Origin: Pelagimonas sp050633425
GTDB taxonomy: Bacteria > Pseudomonadota > Alphaproteobacteria > Rhodobacterales > Rhodobacteraceae
Direction of reading: 5' to 3'
DNA: 64,000 nucleotides
NCBI RefSeq assembly: GCF_050633425.1
Contig: NZ_JBOEGM010000026.1
Coordinates: forward strand, 62,001 to 126,000
Notes under the pieces: generated by a model
Seen by the model: only the letters and a program-made list of their open reading frames with translations
Databases searched by the model: none
What the model was told of the DNA's origin: nothing
Shown here: positions 43,404-52,032 of the stretch, one piece after another
Layout of the letters: the number at the start of each line of letters is the position of its first letter
How positions within the stretch are numbered: position 1 is the first letter of the stretch
Position numbers and translations under genes: made by a program

Positions 43404-44003
43404 ATGTCCTGGACCGATGAACGCGTCGAGACGCTCAAAAAGATGTGGGGCGAAGGCCAATCCGCAAGCCAGATCGCCAAAGAACTTGGCGGCGTGACCC
43501 GCAACGCCGTAATCGGCAAAGTGCACCGTTTGGGCCTGTCGAACCGCGCCGGTTCCGGCGGATCCGCGGACACCAAGCCCAAAGCCAAGGCCGAGCCTAA
43601 GCCCAAGGCCGCGCCCAAGCCCAAGGCCGCCGAAGCCGCGCCCAAGCCCAAGCCAGCGCCAGCCGCGCCAAAACCTGCCGCAGCTGCGCCTGCCGCATCT
43701 ACGCCCGCTGTTTTGCCAGCGCGCAAACAAATCATCCCAGCCGGCCAGCCATTGCCGCCTCAGCCATCGGCCAATGAAATCTCACCCGAGGCCTTGGCCC
43801 GTGTGTCTGAGATCGAAAAGAAAGCCAAAAAGCTGAGCTTGATGGAATTGACCGAACGGACCTGCAAATGGCCTGTCGGTGACCCTGCGACCGATGATTT
43901 CTGGTTCTGCGGTCTGCCGGTTCAACAGGGCAAGCCCTATTGCGAAGCCCATGTCGGCGTCGCCTTCCAGCCGATGAGCTCGCGCCGCGACCGCCGTCGC
44001 TAA
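43404..44003 (+). CDS. gcrA: GcrA cell-cycle regulator
   Basis: A 199-residue transcription factor found in alphaproteobacteria, which works with the CcrM methyltransferase and RNA polymerase sigma-70 to set cell-cycle promoters. The N-terminal HTH MSWTDERVETLKKMWGEG-ASQIAKELGG-RNAVIGKVHRLGLSNRA is diagnostic. The middle is an Ala-Lys-Pro repeat linker (about 55-115), and the C-terminal conserved part is TCKWPVGDPATDDFWFCGLP with Cys residues for RNA polymerase contact. The start is ATG 43404. It is followed by a strong intrinsic terminator. Confidence 0.95.
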   Translation: MSWTDERVETLKKMWGEGQSASQIAKELGGVTRNAVIGKVHRLGLSNRAGSGGSADTKPKAKAEPKPKAAPKPKAAEAAPKPKPAPAAPKPAAAAPAASTPAVLPARKQIIPAGQPLPPQPSANEISPEALARVSEIEKKAKKLSLMELTERTCKWPVGDPATDDFWFCGLPVQQGKPYCEAHVGVAFQPMSSRRDRRR

Positions 44004-44026
44004 TCGCGGTCGACATTCAATAGACA

Positions 44027-44061
44027 GCGCCCTGCCGATCTCGGCGGGGCGTTTTCATTTT
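44027..44061 (+). terminator. Rho-independent terminator of gcrA
   Basis: GCGCCCTGCCGA, a TC turn, and TCGGCGGGGCG form a GC-rich stem, followed by TTTTCATTTT. It overlaps the 3' end of the convergent LysR gene (stop at 44055). Confidence 0.8.
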
Positions 44062-44948
44062 CGCGCCTTGGTATGGTGCGACAGTATCGCCAGAAAGGCC
44101 TTGGTCATTGGTTTTTCGACTTTGGATCCAGGCCAAATAGCGTGAACGGGGATGGCAGGCAGGGACCAGTCGGGCAAGATTTCGACAAGCGAGCCATCAG
44201 AAATCTGGGTCGCCACATAATGGCGGGGCGGTGAGGCCACAGCCATACCATGTGTCGCCAAATCGACCATGGCTTCTATGTTGTCGACACTGAGGTTGCC
44301 TGCCTGTTCAATGTCTTGAAAAATGCCTGAGATATGCGTGAGCCGTCGACGAGAGCCAAGATGGCTGTGCTTGATCCATGGCGCTTGGGCGAGATCGTCG
44401 AGGGTCTCAATCTGGCCATGATCGGCCAGAAATCTCGGGGCGGCCACTATTATGCGGGGCATTTCCCAGACGTGGGTGCATTTCAATGTCGAATCTTGCA
44501 AGACCCCTGCCCGCAATGCCAGATCGATTTTGCCCGCAATCAAGTCATGTGCGGTGTCGGCGTAGCAAAGATCCAAGTCCACGTTTGGGTGATCACGTTG
44601 GAACTGCGCCAATGCGGTTGAGACCGGGGATCTCAACAACGAAACAGTAAGCGCAATGCGTAATCGCCCCCGCAATGTTCCATCGCCGTTGATCGCCTCT
44701 TCTAGCCCAGTTTCGGCCATGTGACGCATGTTACTTGCGGCGTCGCGCAAACGTTCACCGGTTTCGGTTAGGGTCAGTTTGCGGGTGGAGCGATACATCA
44801 ACGGCCCGCCAACGGCCTGTTCAAGCAATTGGACATGGTAGGTAACCGCCGAGGGTGTCATGCCCAAAGCGCGCGCCGCGCCGCGAAAGGAGCCTTGTTG
44901 CGCGACCTCAGCAAAGACCCCGAGAGATTTGAGGTGTTCAATACTCAT
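44055..44948 (-). CDS. LysR-family transcriptional regulator (divergent to LysE exporter)
   Basis: A 297-residue LysR protein, with HTH (KSLGVFAEVAQQGSFRGAARALGMTPSAVTYHV at about 7-39) and effector domain with the segment WEMPRIIVAAPRFLADHG. It is divergent from a LysE-type exporter gene. A TGAT-N11-ATCA sequence (44949-44967) is placed directly upstream of its start. It may sense an amino acid and induce the exporter (inference). Confidence 0.9.
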   Translation of the reverse strand: MSIEHLKSLGVFAEVAQQGSFRGAARALGMTPSAVTYHVQLLEQAVGGPLMYRSTRKLTLTETGERLRDAASNMRHMAETGLEEAINGDGTLRGRLRIALTVSLLRSPVSTALAQFQRDHPNVDLDLCYADTAHDLIAGKIDLALRAGVLQDSTLKCTHVWEMPRIIVAAPRFLADHGQIETLDDLAQAPWIKHSHLGSRRRLTHISGIFQDIEQAGNLSVDNIEAMVDLATHGMAVASPPRHYVATQISDGSLVEILPDWSLPAIPVHAIWPGSKVEKPMTKAFLAILSHHTKARK

Positions 44949-44967
44949 TGATATGATTTTTTGATCA
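44949..44967. promoter_or_regulatory. LysR T-N11-A site candidate
   Basis: TGAT (44949-44952), 11 bases and ATCA (44964-44967) form the symmetric T-N11-A pattern of LysR operators, immediately before the LysR gene and 75 bases before the exporter start. Confidence 0.5.
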
Positions 44968-45041
44968 GTGCATTCAATTGTTACCCTATTTGGTGCAGGT
45001 GGTCACCGCAATAGATTGGTTGGGTCAACCGAGGACCTTCC

Positions 45042-45638
45042 ATGCCATCGCTTTTACCCATCGCTCTCTTTGCGTTTACCATGTCGTTTTTACCCGGCCC
45101 GGTGAATATCATCACCCTTGCCTCTGGCTTGCAAAATGGTGTCCGGCCGACGCTAGGCTTTGTGACTGGGGCCACGTTTGGTTTTGCAGGGTTGTTGGCG
45201 GTCATTGGTGTCGGAATGGCGGAGATGCCGGAAACTGGTGGGGTTATCTTAGATGTGATGACCTGGGCCGGGGCCGGGTTGATCGTTTATATTGCGATGC
45301 CGCTTTTTCGGCCAAACGCCTTGGGCACATCCCAGAAACAACCGATCCCAACCTTTGCGCAGGGCGCGTTGTTGCAATGGTTAAACCCCAAAGCGTGGGG
45401 CGCGATCCTTGCGGCGCTCTCATTGTTCAATCTGCGGCCCGGATCACTTGACCTTGTCTGGGTGATCGCGGTGTGGAGCGTTTTGTGTTTCATCGGGGTT
45501 GGAGTTTGGGCGGTGTTTGGTGCGCAGATGCAGCGCCTTTTGCGCAACCCCGCCTACATGACAATGATGTGCCGTGTGATGGGCAGTGTTCTGCTCCTCC
45601 TAGTGGGTATCTTTCTTTGGCGCTGGGCGCAATCCTGA
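45042..45638 (+). CDS. LysE-family amino acid exporter
   Basis: A 198-residue membrane protein with six helices. The N-terminus LPIALFAFTMSFLPGPVNIITLASG is the LysE/RhtB signature, and the middle contains GALLQWLNPKAWGAILAALS. Family members export amino acids (lysine, homoserine, threonine) or related metabolites. It is divergent from LysR. Confidence 0.9.
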   Translation: MPSLLPIALFAFTMSFLPGPVNIITLASGLQNGVRPTLGFVTGATFGFAGLLAVIGVGMAEMPETGGVILDVMTWAGAGLIVYIAMPLFRPNALGTSQKQPIPTFAQGALLQWLNPKAWGAILAALSLFNLRPGSLDLVWVIAVWSVLCFIGVGVWAVFGAQMQRLLRNPAYMTMMCRVMGSVLLLLVGIFLWRWAQS

Positions 45639-45680
45639 CGACCCCCTTCCCACAGCGCCGGGGGCAGGCTATACGCCCGC

Positions 45681-47051
45681 ATGGTTCAGAATCCGCCCAA
45701 TATCCGCCCCGACCTTGCGCCACGTGCGCAATTTGGTGACACGCGCCGCGATGGCCAGCCGACTGTTGGCATGGTCTCGCTCGGCTGCCCCAAAGCTTTG
45801 GTCGATAGCGAACGCATCCTGACCCGGCTGCGCGCCGAAGGCTATGGCATTTCGCCCGACTATTCCGGTGCCGATGCGGTGATTGTGAACACCTGTGGGT
45901 TCCTTGATAGCGCCAAGGCCGAAAGCCTTGAGGCGATTGGTGAGGCTTTGCAGGAAAACGGCAAGGTCATCGTGACCGGCTGTCTTGGTGCGGACCCGGA
46001 ATACATCACCGGCGTGCATCCCAAGGTTATGGCGGTCACTGGCCCGCACCAATACGAACAGGTGTTGGATGCGGTGCATGGGGTTGTGCCACCGTCGCCC
46101 GACCCGTTTATTGACCTGTTGCCGGCCCGTGGCATTAGCCTAACCCCGCGCCATTTCAGCTATCTGAAGATTTCTGAAGGCTGCAATCACAAGTGCAAAT
46201 TCTGCATCATCCCGGATATGCGCGGCAAGCTGCAATCGCGGCCCCACAAGGCGGTGCTGCGTGAGGCCGAAAAGCTTGTCGAGGCTGGTGTGCAGGAGCT
46301 TCTAGTGATCAGCCAAGACACCAGCGCCTATGGCGTTGATTGGAAAGATGGCGAACGCGGGGCTGAAAAACACATTACCCGTCTTGCACGTGACCTTGGC
46401 AGCCTCGGGGCGTGGGTGCGCCTGCATTATATCTATCCTTACCCGCATGTGCGTGAGCTGATCCCGCTGATGGCGGATGGCTTGATCTTGCCCTATCTGG
46501 ACGTGCCATTCCAACATGCGCATCCTGACACGCTCAAACGCATGGCGCGTCCGGCGGCGGCGGAACGCACCTTGGACCGGATCGCAGAATGGCGCGGCAT
46601 TTGCCCCGACATTACCCTGCGCAGTACCTTCATCGTAGGCTATCCGGGTGAAACCGAGGACGAATTCCAAACGCTATTGGATTGGATGGACGAGGCGCAA
46701 TTGGACCGCGTCGGGTGCTTTCAATATGAAAACGTTGACGGCGCGCGTTCAAATGACCTGCCCGACCATGTACCCGATGAGGTCAAGCAAGAGCGCTGGG
46801 ATCGGTTTATGGAAAAGGCACAGGCGATTTCCGAAGCCAAGCTCGAAGCCAAAGTTGGCAAAGTCATGGATGTGATTGTTGACGATGTCGACGAAGATGG
46901 CATCGCCACCTGCCGCACCAAAGCCGACGCACCGGAAATTGACGGCAACCTGTTTATTGACGAAGGCGCAAGCGATCTTTCGCCGGGTCAAATTGTTTCC
47001 GTTGAGGTAGATGAAGCCGGGGAATACGACCTGTGGGGTAAATTGGTTTAA
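45681..47051 (+). CDS. rimO: Ribosomal protein S12 methylthiotransferase RimO
   Basis: A 456-residue radical-SAM enzyme that methylthiolates the aspartate in S12. Cluster-binding cysteines for the auxiliary 4Fe-4S are C36 (SLGCPKA), C72 (NTCGF) and C101 (TGCLGA). The radical-SAM motif is C168-x3-C172-x2-C175 (EGCNHKCKFC). A C-terminal TRAM domain follows. It is followed by an uncharacterised gene with a 16-base gap if the TTG start is used. Confidence 0.97.
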   Translation: MVQNPPNIRPDLAPRAQFGDTRRDGQPTVGMVSLGCPKALVDSERILTRLRAEGYGISPDYSGADAVIVNTCGFLDSAKAESLEAIGEALQENGKVIVTGCLGADPEYITGVHPKVMAVTGPHQYEQVLDAVHGVVPPSPDPFIDLLPARGISLTPRHFSYLKISEGCNHKCKFCIIPDMRGKLQSRPHKAVLREAEKLVEAGVQELLVISQDTSAYGVDWKDGERGAEKHITRLARDLGSLGAWVRLHYIYPYPHVRELIPLMADGLILPYLDVPFQHAHPDTLKRMARPAAAERTLDRIAEWRGICPDITLRSTFIVGYPGETEDEFQTLLDWMDEAQLDRVGCFQYENVDGARSNDLPDHVPDEVKQERWDRFMEKAQAISEAKLEAKVGKVMDVIVDDVDEDGIATCRTKADAPEIDGNLFIDEGASDLSPGQIVSVEVDEAGEYDLWGKLV

Positions 47052-47067
47052 CCTAAAGGATCTATCT

Positions 47068-47904
47068 TTGTTCACCAATATGGATGGGCAATCCGTTTTG
47101 GCCGAGTTGGCCAAATTGCCAAACGGACAGCGACGCAAAACTGCCCGCCGATTGATCTACAAGAAAAAGCAACGCCCGAGTGATTTGGGCGAGCAATTGG
47201 TTTTGCTGGAACATTTGTCTCGTGATGACGTGTTGACCCAGTTTGACCGCTATTATGCAACCATCGCAGGCGCGCATAAAATATGTGAGCAAACCCGCGT
47301 AGATCTTGCCAACAGTTGGGCAGATAAAATGTGGGCGGATTGGGCTGATGTGCGCAAAATGCCAATCGCATACGGCCTGCGCAAGGATCGCACGCATTTG
47401 GTGTTTTCCTGGATCAATGTGGCGATGAACATTGATTTGCTGCGTGGCGGAAAACATGCCGGCGACTGGGCTGATGCCGCCTTTGCGGAACTTGATCATT
47501 TGAACCCGCGTCAAATGACCCCCTATTTGTTCAATAGTAACAGCAACATCATCAAGGTGATTGGCATTGGCCTCCTGTCGCGGCCGGATCAACTTGAAGC
47601 CCGGTTTGAGTTGGCTCTGAGCTTGGAGTCTTATGGGATCGAGATCAATAACCCGATATTTTGGTGGGTCTTTAGCCGCTTTAGATCGCCCGAGCGCTTT
47701 AAGGATGTAAAGCTGCGTGCTGCCTTCAATTCGCACCGCAATTCGATGCGCCGGATTGATGCGATGGAGCAGGCTTGCAACGCCGCTGGCGGCGATGCCA
47801 AACGCGCGGCATTTCTCCAAGTCGCCAAACTATGCGTGGCGCAAGCGACACCTGCGCAACAAGAGGCATTGTTACATGTGGTGAAAACCCAAGTTCTGAC
47901 CTGA
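47068..47904 (+). CDS. Hypothetical protein downstream of rimO
   Basis: A 278-residue protein with no family I recognise. The start is taken as TTG 47068 (AAAGGA at 47055-47060 is 7 bases upstream); ATG 47080 is an alternative, and the frame is open from 47011 inside rimO. It is basic near the N-terminus (GQRRKTARRLIYKKKQRP), then rich in Leu, Asp and Trp, with repeated WAD elements (SWADKMWADWADVRKM). No signal peptide or transmembrane segment is evident. The rimO proximity suggests co-transcription but not function. Confidence 0.6.
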   Translation: MFTNMDGQSVLAELAKLPNGQRRKTARRLIYKKKQRPSDLGEQLVLLEHLSRDDVLTQFDRYYATIAGAHKICEQTRVDLANSWADKMWADWADVRKMPIAYGLRKDRTHLVFSWINVAMNIDLLRGGKHAGDWADAAFAELDHLNPRQMTPYLFNSNSNIIKVIGIGLLSRPDQLEARFELALSLESYGIEINNPIFWWVFSRFRSPERFKDVKLRAAFNSHRNSMRRIDAMEQACNAAGGDAKRAAFLQVAKLCVAQATPAQQEALLHVVKTQVLT

Positions 47905-47942
47905 ACAAAAGGGCGGAACCATCAGAAGCAATTGGGCCGCCG

Positions 47943-48401
47943 TCAAACGGTTTCGTCTTCGAGGTGCATTTTCATGTCGATCAGCACCTTTTGAATCTGC
48001 AGGGTTTCTTTCAGCAAACGTTTGGCTTCGTTGGCCGAAATCACACCATCTTCGATGGATTGGTGGTATTCGGCCATCAACATGCCAAAGCGCTGTGACA
48101 GGGCGATCACATCCGAATTCACGCCACCCTCTTTTTCGGAGTTCCGGCGGCTGTCATCAAAATGCAGCATAATGCCCTTAAGCTCTGCCAGTGCCGCTGT
48201 GACATGCGGATATGAGGCGGCCTCTTCGAGCGCGGCAACCGCGTCAACAGGCATGAACCTGTCTTGATGCTCAGGATAGTCAGAATAATAGCGCCCAAGC
48301 GTTGCTTTGGATTTGCCAGTTAATTCGCAGGCGGCTTCGATGCCTACATCCTTGACCAATGCTTCGATGTGCTTTTTCAGGTAGCTACCGACAGATGCCA
48401 T
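47943..48401 (-). CDS. Hypothetical protein with possible HTH
   Basis: A 152-residue protein with a possible helix-turn-helix near residues 18-38 (DVGIEAACELTGKSKATLGRYY in part). The remainder is helical (AEYHQSIEDGVISANEAKRLLKETL). It resembles phage-type or plasmid-type regulator helices, but I do not recognise a family. It faces the rimO-linked gene (convergent). Confidence 0.6.
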   Translation of the reverse strand: MASVGSYLKKHIEALVKDVGIEAACELTGKSKATLGRYYSDYPEHQDRFMPVDAVAALEEAASYPHVTAALAELKGIMLHFDDSRRNSEKEGGVNSDVIALSQRFGMLMAEYHQSIEDGVISANEAKRLLKETLQIQKVLIDMKMHLEDETV

Positions 48402-48517
48402 TTATTGTCCTCGTGCCCGGGACGTTCCGGGGAACTTTCCAACTCCATTCCCATTACCGCTATCTGCCAGAAATGTCATGTAGAAAACAGCCCTACACGT
48501 GGTGGGGGGTAAGAGTT

Positions 48518-48684
48518 TCCGGTTCCCAGACCGGACTTGGTGCAGAGAAGGGAAGGCTTTGAATGGTCTCTGGGGGTGCTTTGGTTATCCGCCCCTTCTC
48601 GTCAAAACTTGTTGGTTCAGGTTCCGGGTCTCGTGACCCCCGGGGCTTTCCCAGGGATCTGGACCTGAACCAATGAGCTTTTTA
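48518..48684 (+). ncRNA. Structured intergenic region with terminator; candidate small RNA
   Basis: Three nested structures lie between the HTH-like gene (-) and tdk (+). TCCGGT-TCCCAG-ACCGGA forms a hairpin at 48518-48535. TTGGTTCAGGT (48612-48622) pairs perfectly with ACCTGAACCAA (48663-48673), with an inner GGGTC/GACCC hairpin. ATGAGCTTTTT follows at 48674-48684, resembling an intrinsic terminator. No long gene occupies 48402-48733. The transcript may be a small RNA or the tdk leader; the RNA start is unknown. Confidence 0.4.
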
Positions 48685-48733
48685 CAGCGTTCCATCTTGC
48701 TCATTTTGGACTGTTGCGGCACATGGTTGCGCC

Positions 48734-49318
48734 ATGGCCAAACTGCATTTCCAATACTCAACGATGAACGCGGGCAAATCGACCCTGCTGTTGCAAGCCG
48801 CGCATAATTACAATGAACGCGGCATGCAGACCTATCTGCTGACCGCTTCCTTTGATGATCGTGCCGGGGCTGGTAAAATCGGCTCCCGGATCGGGTTGTC
48901 GCGGGACGCGGACCTGTTTGACAGCAAGGCCGATCTGTTTGCCGAGATCAAAACCCGTCTGGACAAAGGGCCTGTTGCCTGCATTTTCGTCGACGAAGCT
49001 CAGTTTTTGACCAAAGATCAAGTGTGGCAACTGGCCCGTGCTGTTGATGATCTGGGCGTGCCGGTCATGGCCTATGGCTTGCGCGTCGATTTTCGCGGTG
49101 AGCTGTTTCCTGGGTCGGCTGCTCTGCTGGCCGTGGCCGATGAAATGCGCGAGGTGCGCACCATTTGCCATTGTGGACGCAAGGCGACTATGGTCATCCG
49201 ACAAGATGATCAGGGCAGGGCGTTGGTAGATGGTGAACAGGTGCAAATCGGCGGCAATGAAACCTATGTTAGCCTATGCCGACGCCATTGGCGCGCGGCC
49301 GTCGGTGACAAGGGTTAA
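48734..49318 (+). CDS. tdk: Thymidine kinase
   Basis: A 194-residue type II thymidine kinase, which phosphorylates thymidine with ATP in the salvage pathway. Walker A is STMNAGKST (residues 9-17), the Mg2+-binding DEAQ is at 87-90, and a zinc-binding Cys cluster (CHCGRKA, then CRRH) stands near the C-terminus. It is 6 bases upstream of the BenE gene on the same strand. Confidence 0.96.
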   Translation: MAKLHFQYSTMNAGKSTLLLQAAHNYNERGMQTYLLTASFDDRAGAGKIGSRIGLSRDADLFDSKADLFAEIKTRLDKGPVACIFVDEAQFLTKDQVWQLARAVDDLGVPVMAYGLRVDFRGELFPGSAALLAVADEMREVRTICHCGRKATMVIRQDDQGRALVDGEQVQIGGNETYVSLCRRHWRAAVGDKG

Positions 49319-49324
49319 ACGCTG

Positions 49325-50494
49325 ATGTTTGGGCTTCCACTGAACGCTCAAACCTTTTGGACCGGCCTTGTCGTCGCGATTGTCGGATTTTTCAGCTCTT
49401 TCCCGATTTTCCTACAAGGTGTCGAAGCCATGGGGGCCAGCCCCGCCCAGGCCTCATCGGCGGTTATGGCCGGGTCCGTGGCCATGGGCATCGCAGCGAT
49501 CTTCTTAAGCCTGCGCTACAAAATGCCCGCCAGTGTCGCATGGTCGACGCCGGGGGCGGCGCTCTTGGCGGTCTCTGTACCGGATGCCGCCGGGTTTGCC
49601 GGGGCGGTGGGGGCATTTGTCTTTGCAGGCGTCTTGGGGGTTGTCTCTGGCTTCTGGCGGCCCTTGGCCCGTTTGGCCGCCGCAATCCCTGCGCCGATCA
49701 CTATGGCGATGTTGTCCGGCGTGTTGTTCTCAATCTGCCTTGTGCCGTTTCGCAGCTTGGCCGAGGCTCCGGCCATTGCCGTGCCGATCATGCTGACATG
49801 GTTTGTGGTTGGGCGGTTTTCACGTCTCTTCGCTGTGCCTGCTTCGGTCATTGCGCTGGTGATCCTTGTCGTCATCCAAAATGATGGATTTCCGGTGCCA
49901 CCCGATATCTTGACCGCCCCCGTGGTCGTGATGCCGGTGTTTTCTCTCTCCGCGGTACTAAGCCTGGGCTTGCCTTTGTTTCTTGTCACCACGGCGACGC
50001 AAAACATTCCCGGTGTCTCGGTCCTAAAGGCCAATGGCTACGAACCGCCCTCGGGGTCTCTCTTTGCGACGGTCGGGGTGTTTAGCATCCTTAGCGCGCC
50101 CTTTGGGGCCATTTCGACCTGCGTCGCCGCAATAACGGCGGCGATGTGTTGTGACGAAAACGCCCATCCTGACCCGGCGCAACGCTATATGGCGGCGGTC
50201 TGGGCTGGCTTGTTTTATTGTCTCTTCGGGGTCTTGGCGGCGGGCGTGACTTTTATCGCCGGGCTTGCACCGCCCATGGCCATGGCCACCCTTGCCGGTG
50301 TGGCGCTTTTCAATGTCTTTGCCAACTCTGCATCGGTCGCGTTAGGCAACGAAGACACTCGCGAAGCCGCGGCTCTGACCTTTGTCATGACGGCGTCAGG
50401 GGTGACGATGCTTGGGCTAGGGGCGGCGGTATGGGGCCTGTTGGTTGGCTGCGCGGTTCACCTGATCAAGGTCAAGTCAAACCGCGCGCGGTGA
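49325..50494 (+). CDS. benE: Benzoate/H+ symporter family protein (BenE)
   Basis: A 389-residue integral membrane protein with about 12 helices. Segments KMPASVAWSTPGAALLAVS and TTATQNIPGVSVLKANGY are typical of BenE. It may import benzoate or another organic anion by proton symport. No benzoate-degradation genes are adjacent. It is convergent with the FabH-like gene, 6 bases apart. Confidence 0.9.
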   Translation: MFGLPLNAQTFWTGLVVAIVGFFSSFPIFLQGVEAMGASPAQASSAVMAGSVAMGIAAIFLSLRYKMPASVAWSTPGAALLAVSVPDAAGFAGAVGAFVFAGVLGVVSGFWRPLARLAAAIPAPITMAMLSGVLFSICLVPFRSLAEAPAIAVPIMLTWFVVGRFSRLFAVPASVIALVILVVIQNDGFPVPPDILTAPVVVMPVFSLSAVLSLGLPLFLVTTATQNIPGVSVLKANGYEPPSGSLFATVGVFSILSAPFGAISTCVAAITAAMCCDENAHPDPAQRYMAAVWAGLFYCLFGVLAAGVTFIAGLAPPMAMATLAGVALFNVFANSASVALGNEDTREAAALTFVMTASGVTMLGLGAAVWGLLVGCAVHLIKVKSNRAR

Positions 50495-50500
50495 TTGCAA

Positions 50501-51619
50501 TTAGGCCCGTTCGACCAGGACCGACCCAACCGAATATCCCGCCCCAAAGGAACAAATCACGCCGCGATCTCCAACTTGCAAGTCGTCGGAATTCTGCGAA
50601 AAGGCGATGATCGACCCGGCCGAGGACGTGTTGGCATAGTCTTGCAAGATATTGGGCTGTTCCCCGGCTTCTGGCACGCGCCCCAAGACTTTCTTGCCAA
50701 TGAAATCATTCATCGTCTTATTGGCCTGATGCAGCCACAAACGGCGCAGATCACCGGCGTCCCAACCGGTATCGGACATGTGGCTCAGAATATGCGCCGA
50801 CACCATAGGCAGCACCTCTTTGAACACTTTACGCCCGTTTTGCATGAACTGCATGTCGCGGCGGTCGTCCATCTGGTCGTGTGCTTTTCGCAAGAAACCG
50901 TGGTTGTTGCGGATGTTGTTGGAAAATTTGGTCGCACAGCTGGTTGATTGAATGGTGAAATGCGGGCCATTGGCCTCTTCGTCGCGCTGAATAACCACTG
51001 CCGTTGCCACATCGCCAAAGATAAAATGGCAATCTCGGTCGCGCCATTCCAAATGCCCGGAACAAATCTCTGGGCAAATCACCAAAGCCCGGCGCACCGA
51101 GCCTGACCGCACCATATCCGCCGCCGCCTGAATGCCAAAAGTCGCCGAAGAACAGGCGACATTCATATCAAAGGCAAATCCATCGGCTCCCAGCAAGTTC
51201 TGAATTTCAATTGCAATCGCGGGGTAGGCGCGTTCGTGGTTAGACGCCGCACAGATCACCAAATCAATGTCCGTCCCGGCCAGCCCAGCCATCCCCAGCG
51301 CCTTGTTCGCAGCATCAAGCCCCATCTCGGCCATGATCCCCGGCACCCCGTCTTCGCGCCCCGGCAGTTGCGGATACATCCGATCTGGATCAAGCACCCC
51401 GGCCTTGTCCATCACATAGCGGCGTTCAATCCCGGATGCGTTGAAGATAAACTCGGAACTGGAATGCGCCATGGCGTCCACAGTCCCCGCGTCTATCGCC
51501 TCGGAATGTGTGGCGTTCCATCGATCTGCATAGGCGTTAAACGCCACCACCAATTCGTCATTGCTGATCGATTGCGACGGGGTGAACACCCCATGACCGG
51601 TGATGGCAGGTTGATACAT
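50501..51619 (-). CDS. Beta-ketoacyl-ACP synthase III-like protein (FabH-like)
   Basis: A 372-residue thiolase-fold condensing enzyme. The catalytic Cys156 is in NVACSSATFG, the His is in WLHQANKTMNDF and the Asn in DYANTSSAGSI, the classic Cys-His-Asn triad. The start ATG at 51619 follows AAAGGAG. It is longer than FabH (about 320), resembling the PA3286-like beta-ketodecanoyl synthase group that can use medium-chain acyl-CoA. It begins a minus-strand block with CsaA and ProC further upstream. Confidence 0.88.
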   Translation of the reverse strand: MYQPAITGHGVFTPSQSISNDELVVAFNAYADRWNATHSEAIDAGTVDAMAHSSSEFIFNASGIERRYVMDKAGVLDPDRMYPQLPGREDGVPGIMAEMGLDAANKALGMAGLAGTDIDLVICAASNHERAYPAIAIEIQNLLGADGFAFDMNVACSSATFGIQAAADMVRSGSVRRALVICPEICSGHLEWRDRDCHFIFGDVATAVVIQRDEEANGPHFTIQSTSCATKFSNNIRNNHGFLRKAHDQMDDRRDMQFMQNGRKVFKEVLPMVSAHILSHMSDTGWDAGDLRRLWLHQANKTMNDFIGKKVLGRVPEAGEQPNILQDYANTSSAGSIIAFSQNSDDLQVGDRGVICSFGAGYSVGSVLVERA

Positions 51620-51693
51620 CGAAAATCTCCTTTGGGGCACGACCGAACCCCAACCGCGCCCAGAGGTCAAGCTTTGCCGCTGGGTCAGCCGGA

Positions 51694-52032
51694 TTAATGC
51701 ATCCGGGAACCGGCAGGAACTGGCTTATCGGGGCGGGCCAGCACGATGTCGCCCGCCTCATCCGAAAACCCAAGCACAAGCACTTCGGACATAAACGGCC
51801 CGATTTGGCGCGGGGGGAAATTTACCACCGCCATGATTTGGTGCCCAACCAGGCTTTCGGGTGTGTAATGGGCAACAATCTGGGCCGAACTTTTCTTCTC
51901 ACCGATCTCACCACCAAAATCGATCCATAGCTTGATCGCTGGTTTGCGAGCCTCGGGAAAGGGTTCGGCGCGCAGCACTGTCCCCACCCGAATATCCACC
52001 GCCAGAAAATCGTCAAAACTGATCTCAGCCAT
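51694..52032 (-). CDS. csaA: tRNA-binding protein CsaA
   Basis: A 112-residue OB-fold tRNA-binding protein related to the tRNA-binding domains of methionyl- and phenylalanyl-tRNA synthetases. The segment DFLAVDIRVGTVLRAEPFPEA and the C-terminal PDKPVPAGSRMH are diagnostic. CsaA acts as a secretion-associated chaperone and is dimeric. It overlaps proC by 8 bases, so both are likely in one operon. Confidence 0.88.
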   Translation of the reverse strand: MAEISFDDFLAVDIRVGTVLRAEPFPEARKPAIKLWIDFGGEIGEKKSSAQIVAHYTPESLVGHQIMAVVNFPPRQIGPFMSEVLVLGFSDEAGDIVLARPDKPVPAGSRMH

